This document shows positions 7,205 through 12,642 of a stretch of DNA of 12,642 nt, piece after piece; the stretch's first letter is position 1; every line of letters starts with the position of its first letter. The position numbers were made by a program, and so were the translations under genes. Origin of the DNA: JAWUWD01 sp034112085. Lineage in GTDB: Bacteria > Bacteroidota > Bacteroidia > Cytophagales > Cyclobacteriaceae. The notes beneath the pieces were generated by a model, which worked only from the letters and a program-made list of their open reading frames with translations, searched no databases and was not told the DNA's origin. The stretch spans positions 1 through 12,642 of the forward strand of contig JAWUWD010000001.1 of the NCBI GenBank assembly GCA_034112085.1, in the 5' to 3' direction.

Positions 7205-9768
7205 AACCTTCACCCCCACATAGAGCTCTAAAATTCCTGCGATGGTTCTGCCGGGAAGACTTTCTTGAAGAGGTAGAAGGTGATTTAGTAGAGGTATTTG
7301 AAAAGCAATATAAGGAAGCCCCCAGAAGGGCAAAAAGGAAACTCACTTGGTCTGTCATCCGATATTTCAGACCAGAATTTATAAAAACATTTAACGGTCA
7401 AAACTCAACAACCATGCTTCAACACAACTTCAAACTCGCTTATAGAAATTTCTTTAAGTACAAATCTCAATTTTTCATCAACTTAACTGGACTCTCAACC
7501 GGCTTGGCCTGCGTACTCTTCATCTTTCTATGGGTCTCTGATGAACAAAAAATGGATAAGTATCATGACCATGATCAGCGACTATATAAGATAATGTCCA
7601 ACCACACTGATGCCAGTGGTGTGCGAACCTTACAGGGCGTACCGGGTCTATTGCTAGAAGAAATAGAAGCACAAGTGCCAGAAGTAGATCATGCTGTTGC
7701 CATGACAGATACCCACGAGTATACCTTATCAGTAGCAGACTCCTATCATAAGGTCGATGGGAAGTTTGCCAGTCCAGGCATTTTTGATGTCTTCACTTAT
7801 CCACTCATCAAAGGGAATAAGAACACTGCGCTTAGGGATAAGTCTAACATAGTGATCACAGAAGATCTAGCGATTCGCCTGTTCAAAACCACGGATGTTA
7901 TTGGAAAGGATATTAAATGGCACTTTTGGGGTAGAGAGAAAATAGTCACGATCTCTGGTGTTATGAAAAGTCTTCCACAGAATACATCAAAACCATTTGA
8001 CTTCATATTATCTTGGGACTACTACCATGATGACCTGATATCATACAAAAACTGGGGCAACTATTATGGTCGTATCATGGTCGTGCTCAATTCATCCGCC
8101 AATGAACAAATGGCAACAGATAAGATTGATGCTATTCTTAAGGAGAATCAAGAAGACAGTCGAGTCGATTTGTTTTTAGCCAAATATTCAGACCTATACT
8201 TATATAGCAATTACGAGAACGGTCGACAGGCAGGAGGTCGGATCGAATATGTCAATTTGTTCTCGATCGTAGCACTGTTCATATTGTTCATCGCCAGCAT
8301 CAACTTCATCAACCTATCTACCGCAAAAGCATCTCATCGCACCAAAGAAATCGGTGTAAAAAAATCACTGGGCGCCAGCCGAAAATCACTGATCATCCAG
8401 TATTTCACTGAGTCAATTTTACTAAGCACCATTGCCTTGATCATTGCTTTTTGTCTGGTTTATTTACTACTGCCGCAGTTCAATTTCCTATCCCAGAAGG
8501 AGCTCTCCTTGGTCTTAAATCAACAATTAATAGGAGTCGCAGTTGGGCTAATAGCCATAGTCGGCATACTGGCAGGTAGCTACCCGGCTTTGTTTTTATC
8601 TGGGTTCAATCCTATCGACATCCTCAAAGGCAAGATTGTTAGAAAACCAGGTGAAATACGCGGAAGAAACACCTTGGTCATCTCTCAGTTCACCTTATCT
8701 ATCATTTTGATTGTTGCCGTGGTAGTCGTTTATCAGCAGATGGATTTTGTGAAAAATAAAAACCTGGGATTTGATAAAGAAAACTTAATCTATTTTGAAA
8801 GAGAAGGAAGATTAGTCAATGACTCCGAAACATTGGTCAATGAGCTAAAAAACACTCCGGGGGTCTCTAATGTTGCACTATCCAGTTTTATGGTCGGTGG
8901 TGGGAACTCTACTGGTGGAGTCAGTTGGGAAGGCAAAAGTCCAGATGATCAAATGCAGTTTTGGGAAGTGAGATCGGGACAGGGTACTGTTGACATAATG
9001 GGTATGGGACTTATCGCTGGGCGTGACTTCTCTGAGGAATTTGGTGCAGACTCTGCAAGCGTCATCTTCAATGAGCAAGCCATCAAAGCCATGGGGCTCA
9101 CGGATCCCATCGGTAAAACGATCAGGCACTATACCGGAGAAAAGCAGATTATCGGAGTCGTCAAAGATTTTAATCTCTTATCACTGCACTCTAAGGTTGA
9201 GCCTATGATCATGCTATACGATCCAAAAAAAACACACTTTATTATGGTTAAGATAGATCCGGAGAATGTGGTTGCCTCTATTGGTAACATTGAAGTACTT
9301 TATAATAAATTCAATCCGGGATATGTTTTCAAACCACAATTCATAGATCAAGACTATCAAGCCTTATATACTTCAGAAGAAAGGGTCGGGGTCTTGTCTA
9401 GATACTTCTCTGGATTGGCCATATTGATTTCTTGCTTGGGGCTCTTTGGCCTGGCTGCCTTCACCACAGAGCGAAGAATGAAAGAAATCGGAATTAGGAA
9501 AGTCTTGGGCGCGGGAAGTTTTAAGATCGTCTACCTCCTATCCAATGACTTCACTAAGATGGTACTGATCTCCATCATCATAGCGCTACCAATTAGCTAC
9601 TTTGCAGTTCAGAATTGGCTAGAAGGTTTTGCCTTTCGCATAGATCTTCAGTGGTGGTTCTTTGCCGGAGCTGGTCTGCTAGCAATGCTCATTGCTTGGC
9701 TCACAGTAAGTCTGCACACCATCAAAGCGGCAGCTGTCAATCCTGTCGAGTGTCTTAAGGATGAGTAG
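7201..9768 (+). CDS. MacB/FtsX-like ABC transporter permease with prefix domain (permease 3)
   Basis: The protein has 855 residues and starts at TTG 7201, which shares bases with the PadR2 stop. The start is supported because KPSPPHRALKFLRWFC aligns with the beginnings of permeases 1 and 2. The prefix domain (about 1-72) keeps the core motif LEEVEGDLVEVFE but is otherwise divergent and more basic. Then follow helix 1 (SQFFINLTGLSTGLACVLFI), a periplasmic domain, an FtsX domain with KEIGVKKSLGAS, a further helix after GEIRGRNTLVISQ, a second periplasmic domain (VSWEGKSP, AGRDFS, IGVVKDFN), and a terminal FtsX domain with LISCLGLFGLAAFTTERR and KEIGIRKVLGAG. Eight helices are expected in the inner membrane. 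It is the last gene of its module; no ATPase follows. The transported substrate, if any, cannot be inferred. Confidence 0.9.
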   Translation: MKPSPPHRALKFLRWFCREDFLEEVEGDLVEVFEKQYKEAPRRAKRKLTWSVIRYFRPEFIKTFNGQNSTTMLQHNFKLAYRNFFKYKSQFFINLTGLSTGLACVLFIFLWVSDEQKMDKYHDHDQRLYKIMSNHTDASGVRTLQGVPGLLLEEIEAQVPEVDHAVAMTDTHEYTLSVADSYHKVDGKFASPGIFDVFTYPLIKGNKNTALRDKSNIVITEDLAIRLFKTTDVIGKDIKWHFWGREKIVTISGVMKSLPQNTSKPFDFILSWDYYHDDLISYKNWGNYYGRIMVVLNSSANEQMATDKIDAILKENQEDSRVDLFLAKYSDLYLYSNYENGRQAGGRIEYVNLFSIVALFILFIASINFINLSTAKASHRTKEIGVKKSLGASRKSLIIQYFTESILLSTIALIIAFCLVYLLLPQFNFLSQKELSLVLNQQLIGVAVGLIAIVGILAGSYPALFLSGFNPIDILKGKIVRKPGEIRGRNTLVISQFTLSIILIVAVVVVYQQMDFVKNKNLGFDKENLIYFEREGRLVNDSETLVNELKNTPGVSNVALSSFMVGGGNSTGGVSWEGKSPDDQMQFWEVRSGQGTVDIMGMGLIAGRDFSEEFGADSASVIFNEQAIKAMGLTDPIGKTIRHYTGEKQIIGVVKDFNLLSLHSKVEPMIMLYDPKKTHFIMVKIDPENVVASIGNIEVLYNKFNPGYVFKPQFIDQDYQALYTSEERVGVLSRYFSGLAILISCLGLFGLAAFTTERRMKEIGIRKVLGAGSFKIVYLLSNDFTKMVLISIIIALPISYFAVQNWLEGFAFRIDLQWWFFAGAGLLAMLIAWLTVSLHTIKAAAVNPVECLKDE

Positions 9769-9910
9769 TATTATACGTATATCATTCGATTAATATTCGT
9801 ATAATTCATGCATAACACCTTCTAATTTTCCATAATCAGCAGATATCGGTATTTTCTATTATATTTAGGATAATAATATATATCAGCACCTATGGTGCTG
9901 ATAGCGATAT
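9769..9910. other. AT-rich intergenic region with a strong stem-loop, left of the first cassette
   Basis: No gene is visible. TATCAGCACC (9881-9890) and GGTGCTGATA (9894-9903) form a perfect 10-bp stem with a 3-base loop. Around it ATATCGGTAT (9843-9852) can pair with ATAGCGATAT (9901-9910) at 9 of 10 positions. No T-run follows on the plus strand, so it is not a classic terminator. It directly abuts GTTACAGGC at 9911, where a cassette seems to begin, but lacks the GTAAC-type left core expected of a complete attC site. It may be a degenerate recombination site or the local insertion target. Confidence 0.5.
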
Positions 9911-9938
9911 GTTACAGGCAAGCTTAAAAAGTGTTTCA

Positions 9939-9964
9939 GTTCAAGTTTATATCGTAACTTGAAC
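9939..9964 (+). promoter_or_regulatory. Inverted repeat upstream of the histidine kinase
   Basis: GTTCAAGTT (9939-9947) and AACTTGAAC (9956-9964) are perfect 9-bp inverted repeats around an 8-base loop, 23 bp before the kinase ATG. It could be an operator or an mRNA hairpin just upstream of the ribosome site. No clear TAnnTTTG promoter is seen between 9924 and 9987. Confidence 0.45.
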
Positions 9965-9976
9965 AAATATCTTATC

Positions 9977-9981
9977 GGAGG
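9977..9981 (+). promoter_or_regulatory. Strong ribosome binding site of the histidine kinase
   Basis: GGAGG lies six bases before the ATG at 9988. Such a full Shine-Dalgarno is unusual here, since the other genes have weak or no such site. It fixes the start and hints at an origin separate from the neighbouring operons. Confidence 0.7.
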
Positions 9982-9987
9982 CTTAAA

Positions 9988-11241
9988 ATGGATGCAAGGA
10001 AAAGATTAAACGAATTAATTCACGCAAATAAGGAACTAGCTTTTGAAAACGAGCAGAAAGAAAAGCGTGTAGAAGAATTAATCATTGCAAACAAAGAACT
10101 TGTTTTTCAAAACAGAGAGAAAGAAAAACGGGCAGAAGAATTAATAATCGCAGACAAAGAACTTAACTTCCAAAAAGAAGAGAAGGCAAAAAGGGCAGAA
10201 GAATTAATAATTGCAGACAAAGAACTTGACTTTCAAAAAGAAGAGAAAGAAAAAAGGGCTGACGAATTAATGATTGCGAATAAAGAACTTGTTTTTCAAA
10301 ACAGAGAGAAAGAAAAACGGGCGGATGAGTTAACCTTGGCTAACAAAGAACTCGCCTTTCAAAACGAATTGAAAGAAAAACGTGCAGCAGAATTAATCAC
10401 GGCAAACAAAGAACTTGCATTTCAAAACGAGGAGAAAGAAAAACGTGCAGATGAACTGGTAATTGCCAACCAAGAACTTTCCTATCAAAACAAAGAGAAA
10501 GAAAAACGAGCAGATGAGCTAATCATAATTAACAAAGAACTTGAGCAATTTGCGCATGCAAACAAAGAGTTAAAGCAGTTTGCATATATAGCCTCGCATG
10601 AACTTAAAGAACCTCTTCGCACAATTGGGAATTATATTCAGATAATTAATGAAGACAGTTTAGAGAAATTAGACGAAAAAACAGGCGAATATCTTAGAGT
10701 AATTGAAAATTCAACAAAGAGAATGTCTATTCTAATAAATTCTCTTCTGCACTTTTCACGCCTAGGTGCCAATAAAAAATTAAGCAATGTACATTGTAAA
10801 GTAATTATTGATTCTGTATTATCCGACCTGACAGGTGTCATCGAATCGTCCAGAGCAACTATTGAAGTTTCAGAAATGCCGAAACTTAATGTATATGAAA
10901 TTGAATTCCGTCAGTTATTCCAGAATCTAATTACCAATGCAATCAAATTCCATAGAAAGGGTTCGTTTCCCAAAATCCAAATCCGCTCAGAGAAAATAAA
11001 CGATAACTATCGATTTTCGGTAAGTGACAATGGAATTGGAATCGACCCGAAACATTTTGACCGTATATTTGATATCTTCCAGCGTTTGGACAATAATGAA
11101 GAAGTGTTTGAAGGTAAGGGAATAGGTCTTGCTTACTGTAAAAAGATTGTTCAATTGCATCGAGGCGAAATTTGGGTCGAATCCGAATTAGGCAAAGGTT
11201 CTACATTTTATTTCACAATATTTCCAATTTTATCGGTATGA
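9988..11241 (+). CDS. Cytosolic histidine kinase with 21-residue-repeat coiled coil
   Basis: This is a 417-residue sensor kinase with no membrane segment or signal peptide. Residues 5-172 are eight tandem 21-residue repeats of the type KRADELIIANKELAFQNEEKE, three heptads each, followed by a partial ninth; they should form one long continuous coiled coil. The HisKA domain follows, with the phosphoacceptor His204 in SHELKEPLR. The ATPase domain shows the N box (QNLITNAIKF, Asn313 and Asn317), the G1 box DNGIGI (347-352), the F box (about 361-364), the G2 box GKGIGL (376-381) and the G3 box GKGSTF (402-407), so it looks catalytically complete. There is no PAS or GAF domain, so any signal must act through the coiled coil or a partner. 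It overlaps the response regulator by 4 bp (ATGA), its obvious phosphotransfer partner. The ASHELKEPLR region resembles kinases of the bacteriophytochrome type. Confidence 0.93.
   Translation: MDARKRLNELIHANKELAFENEQKEKRVEELIIANKELVFQNREKEKRAEELIIADKELNFQKEEKAKRAEELIIADKELDFQKEEKEKRADELMIANKELVFQNREKEKRADELTLANKELAFQNELKEKRAAELITANKELAFQNEEKEKRADELVIANQELSYQNKEKEKRADELIIINKELEQFAHANKELKQFAYIASHELKEPLRTIGNYIQIINEDSLEKLDEKTGEYLRVIENSTKRMSILINSLLHFSRLGANKKLSNVHCKVIIDSVLSDLTGVIESSRATIEVSEMPKLNVYEIEFRQLFQNLITNAIKFHRKGSFPKIQIRSEKINDNYRFSVSDNGIGIDPKHFDRIFDIFQRLDNNEEVFEGKGIGLAYCKKIVQLHRGEIWVESELGKGSTFYFTIFPILSV
10000..10503 (+). repeat. Eight tandem 63-bp in-frame repeats encoding the coiled coil
   Basis: The period is 63 bp, 21 codons, beginning at each KR pair (residues 5, 26, 47 and so on). 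Units differ by substitutions only; no frame-breaking change is seen. Repeats two and five share an identical 41-bp stretch (10093-10133 and 10282-10322, exactly 189 bp apart), and units three and four are also nearly identical, which points to recent unit duplication. A partial ninth copy continues from 10504. Confidence 0.9.
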
Positions 11242-11645
11242 AAAATAAATTAACATGTATCATGCTGGTTGATGACGACCACAATGATAATTTCTTCCAT
11301 GAAAGAGAGATTCGAAAAACCAACTCTGCAACAGTTATTATAGAAAAAAACTCAGCATTGGAAGCGCTAGAATATTTAAAATCAAGGAAAGAAGATAAAG
11401 ATATGCTTCCCGACCTGATTTTTTTAGACATTAATATGCCAGGTATGAACGGGTGGGAATTTCTTCAGGAATACGAACGGCTTGATAAGAAACTACAAAA
11501 CAGGGCAATCATCGTCATGTTGACAACTTCCGATAATGATGATGATGTAGCAAGAGCAAAAGCATGGAGTTTTGTATCTGATTATATTACAAAACCCTTG
11601 ACAGAAGAAATAATGAAAGAAATTATTAAGAAATATTTCGATTGA
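11238..11645 (+). CDS. Single-domain response regulator (CheY/Rcp1-like receiver)
   Basis: This is a 135-residue receiver domain and nothing else. The acidic pocket is in LVDDDHND (Asp12-Asp14), the phosphoacceptor is Asp64 in LIFLDINMPGMNGWEF, the switch Thr/Ser is at about 96-98 (LTTSD), and the conserved Lys119 is in YITKPL. The start is the ATG at 11238, which overlaps the kinase stop as ATGA; an open frame extends further upstream, but only inside the kinase gene. With no DNA-binding or enzymatic output domain, it should act by binding another protein or by passing the phosphoryl group on in a relay. Such short regulators next to phytochrome-like kinases are common. Two bases after its stop the cassette end motif AATAAAAGCCAGC begins. 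Confidence 0.93.
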   Translation: MKNKLTCIMLVDDDHNDNFFHEREIRKTNSATVIIEKNSALEALEYLKSRKEDKDMLPDLIFLDINMPGMNGWEFLQEYERLDKKLQNRAIIVMLTTSDNDDDVARAKAWSFVSDYITKPLTEEIMKEIIKKYFD

Positions 11646-11653
11646 CAATAAAA

Positions 11654-11861
11654 GCCAGCCTGTAACAATGTATAAAAAACATAAGTGGTTCAGTGGGTTA
11701 CGGAACATTTGCGCAATTAATCAGCTCCGCCAAATCTGCGATTTGACGGTTTGTTTTAAAACATTAAATTTGTGTCTAATCGCAAATTTGGCTCAGTGTA
11801 AATTGACAGGTAAGTGCTTCGAAATCACTTACGTTTCTTATACTAACCGTTACCTGCAAGC
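11654..11861 (+). repeat. attC-like recombination site between the two cassettes
   Basis: The region folds as a long imperfect palindrome. Outermost, GTAAC (11662-11666) pairs with GTTAC (11849-11853). Then the 18-base segments 11670-11687 and 11826-11843 pair at 16 of 18 positions, and inside them GCCAAATCTGCGAT (11729-11742) pairs with ATCGCAAATTTGGC (11779-11792) at 13 of 14. A competing local hairpin is GTAAGTG (11810-11816) with CACTTAC (11826-11832). The bases beside the cores (CCTG on the left, CCTGC on the right) do not pair with each other but do pair with the far ends of their own units. At about 200 bp it is longer than typical attC sites (roughly 57-141 bp). It also fills the space between the response regulator and the lipoprotein gene; no gene is visible in it. 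Confidence 0.6.
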
Positions 11862-11878
11862 ACAAAAACATTTGAGCA

Positions 11879-12565
11879 ATGAGTAAAATTTATGGAATAC
11901 TATTAGTCGGACTACTTATGTTCGCTTGTAAAGAGAAACCAACTAAAAATGAAATAGTAGATGCAGTAGTGGAATTCAATCAAGTTTTAGCTGATGAACT
12001 TTCCGCAATGGAGGTAATTGATCAATTAGCTGCTAGTAATGGAAATCCACCGAAAAGCTATTCCCATTTAACATTAGAAGAATGGAGGTCATTTAAAGAC
12101 AGTGTCTTTACAACAAATCAAAAGCGAGCCAAAGAAATATTTAACGAATACGGATTTGTTGGTTTTAATTTGGCTGGAGAAGAAGGATCCTTAAATTTTT
12201 GGTTAATAGTTCAACATTCAGACCACAATCCTAAATTTCAAAAAAATATTTTAGAGAAAATGAAGATTGAGGTAAATAAAGGAAATGCTGATTCTAGACA
12301 TTATGGTCTTTTAGTTGACCGAGTTAAATTGAATACCGGACAAGCTCAAGTTTATGGAACTCAAGTGGATTACAATATGGAAATTTGTCAAGCTTTCCCC
12401 AGAAATCTAGCTGATAGTGTAAATGTCAATAAAAGAAGAAAAGAAATTGGCCTTGAACCGATAGAAGAATATTTAAACGATATGGCTAAAATGAACTTCG
12501 AAATGAATAAAGAATTTTACGCTAAAAAAGGTGTAACAGAGCCTAAACTGTATAAAATAGAATAA
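11879..12565 (+). CDS. DUF6624-type lipoprotein
   Basis: This is a 228-residue protein with a lipoprotein signal: MSKIYGILLVGLLMFAC, lipidation at Cys17, though the -3 residue is Met rather than the usual Leu. After a polar linker, the C-terminal part (about 90-215) matches what I recall of the DUF6624 family: IFNEYGFVGFNLAGEEGS, then LIVQHSDHNPKFQKNIL, YGLLVDRVKLNTGQAQVYGTQ, and DSVNVNKRRKEIGLEPIEEY near the end. No enzymatic role is known to me for this family. The mature protein should sit in the periplasm or on the outer membrane; the next residues, KEKP, are charged, but in Bacteroidota this alone does not settle surface export. The gene is alone in its cassette with no clear promoter; it could be transcribed from upstream. 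The family call is from memory of its conserved QHSD, LLVDRV and YGTQ motifs. Confidence 0.75.
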   Translation: MSKIYGILLVGLLMFACKEKPTKNEIVDAVVEFNQVLADELSAMEVIDQLAASNGNPPKSYSHLTLEEWRSFKDSVFTTNQKRAKEIFNEYGFVGFNLAGEEGSLNFWLIVQHSDHNPKFQKNILEKMKIEVNKGNADSRHYGLLVDRVKLNTGQAQVYGTQVDYNMEICQAFPRNLADSVNVNKRRKEIGLEPIEEYLNDMAKMNFEMNKEFYAKKGVTEPKLYKIE

Positions 12566-12567
12566 AA

Positions 12568-12642
12568 GCCAGCAGGTAACATTGTATAAAAACGCATGCC
12601 TTTACTCACATTTATTTGAGTCCATGCGACTCGCCCGTATTT
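12568..12642 (+). repeat. Second attC-like site, left half only
   Basis: GCCAGCAGGTAAC (12568-12580) is followed by ATTGTATAAAAA, close to the same positions of the first site (AATGTATAAAAA from 11667). Further in, CGCATG (12593-12598) pairs with CATGCG (12623-12628) and ACTCA (12604-12608) with TGAGT (12617-12621). The distal half with its GTTAC core is beyond the window. Confidence 0.5.

Larger units (their letters stand above)
9911..11848 (+). mobile_element. Integron-like gene cassette A (histidine kinase + response regulator)
   Basis: The unit begins with GTTACAGGCAAGC (9911-9923) and its closing core is GCCAGCCTGTAAC (11654-11666). GTTACAGGC and GCCTGTAAC are perfect 9-bp complements. 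In integrons the core at the start of a cassette is complementary to the inner core of that cassette's own attC, which is what is seen here and again, with different bases, in the next unit. The right limit is placed at the G of the next GTTAC (11849), where an integrase would cut between G and TT. A two-gene cassette is unusual. No integrase is present in the window. Confidence 0.5.
11849..12642 (+). mobile_element. Integron-like gene cassette B (lipoprotein), right end outside the window
   Basis: The unit opens with GTTACCTGCAAGC (11849-11861) and its end core is GCCAGCAGGTAAC (12568-12580). GTTACCTGC and GCAGGTAAC are exact complements, while the equivalent bases in cassette A are different. 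The single gene begins 18 bases after the opening motif and its stop codon touches the closing motif, the tight packing typical of integron cassettes. The remainder of the attC lies beyond the edge. Confidence 0.5.

Noticed and set aside
9881..9903. Rho-independent terminator after permease 3
   Set aside because: The stem is strong but is followed by GCGATATG on the plus strand, with no T-run.
10000..10503. Possible CRISPR array because of regular repeats
   Set aside because: The 63-bp units are contiguous, in frame and translated into a coiled coil. There are no unique spacers.
9911..11666. Terminal inverted repeats of a transposon
   Set aside because: No transposase or target duplication is seen, the unit ends change sequence from unit to unit, and the junction itself is a folded site, so a cassette model fits better.
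11668..11886. Open frame of 72 codons on the plus strand after the response regulator
   Set aside because: It covers the attC-like palindrome and its residue composition looks non-coding. The region is explained better by folded structure.

Overview
The window looks like a chromosomal segment from a Bacteroidota bacterium, most likely a Cytophagales-type marine or soil lineage; the genus cannot be fixed from sequence alone. The evidence is the moderate to low GC content, promoter-like sites matching the Bacteroidota consensus TTG-N(about 20)-TAnnTTTG, weak Shine-Dalgarno sites for most genes, and MacB/FtsX-like permeases carrying the short N-terminal 'permease prefix' domain.

Left part (1-1199): two minus-strand genes, a HEAT-repeat protein cut by the window edge and a small five-helix membrane protein. 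They are followed by a divergent intergenic region holding a good minus-strand promoter and a 10-bp inverted repeat in front of the next gene.

Middle part (1200-9768): two modules of the same design. Each is a 108-residue PadR-type winged-helix regulator overlapping, or tightly joined to, large prefix-domain ABC permeases. Module 1 is PadR1 + permease 1 + permease 2; module 2 is PadR2 + permease 3. Each regulator is preceded by an inverted repeat whose half-sites lie about 35-36 bp apart. The second sits in a 68-bp near-perfect palindrome over a promoter-like site. These are probable autoregulatory operators. No ABC ATPase is encoded here, so the ATP-binding partner must lie elsewhere. Permease 2 looks mosaic: its prefix domain is nearly that of permease 1, while its remaining domains resemble permease 3.

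Right part (9769-12642): two compact gene units built like integron cassettes. Unit A encodes a cytosolic histidine kinase with a long 21-residue-repeat coiled coil, overlapped by a single-domain response regulator. Unit B encodes a DUF6624-type lipoprotein. Each unit starts with GTTAC(N)..GCAAGC and ends with GCCAGC..(N)GTAAC. The variable bases are complementary within a unit but differ between units, as expected for attC core sites. The junction between the units is a roughly 200-bp imperfect palindrome, and a second similar site begins at the right edge. No integrase is visible, so this would be a fragment of an integrase-less attC cluster (CALIN) or the inner part of a larger array.

The PadR/permease modules probably form a stress- or antibiotic-type response system in the envelope. 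The two-component and lipoprotein cassettes look like later arrivals placed behind them.
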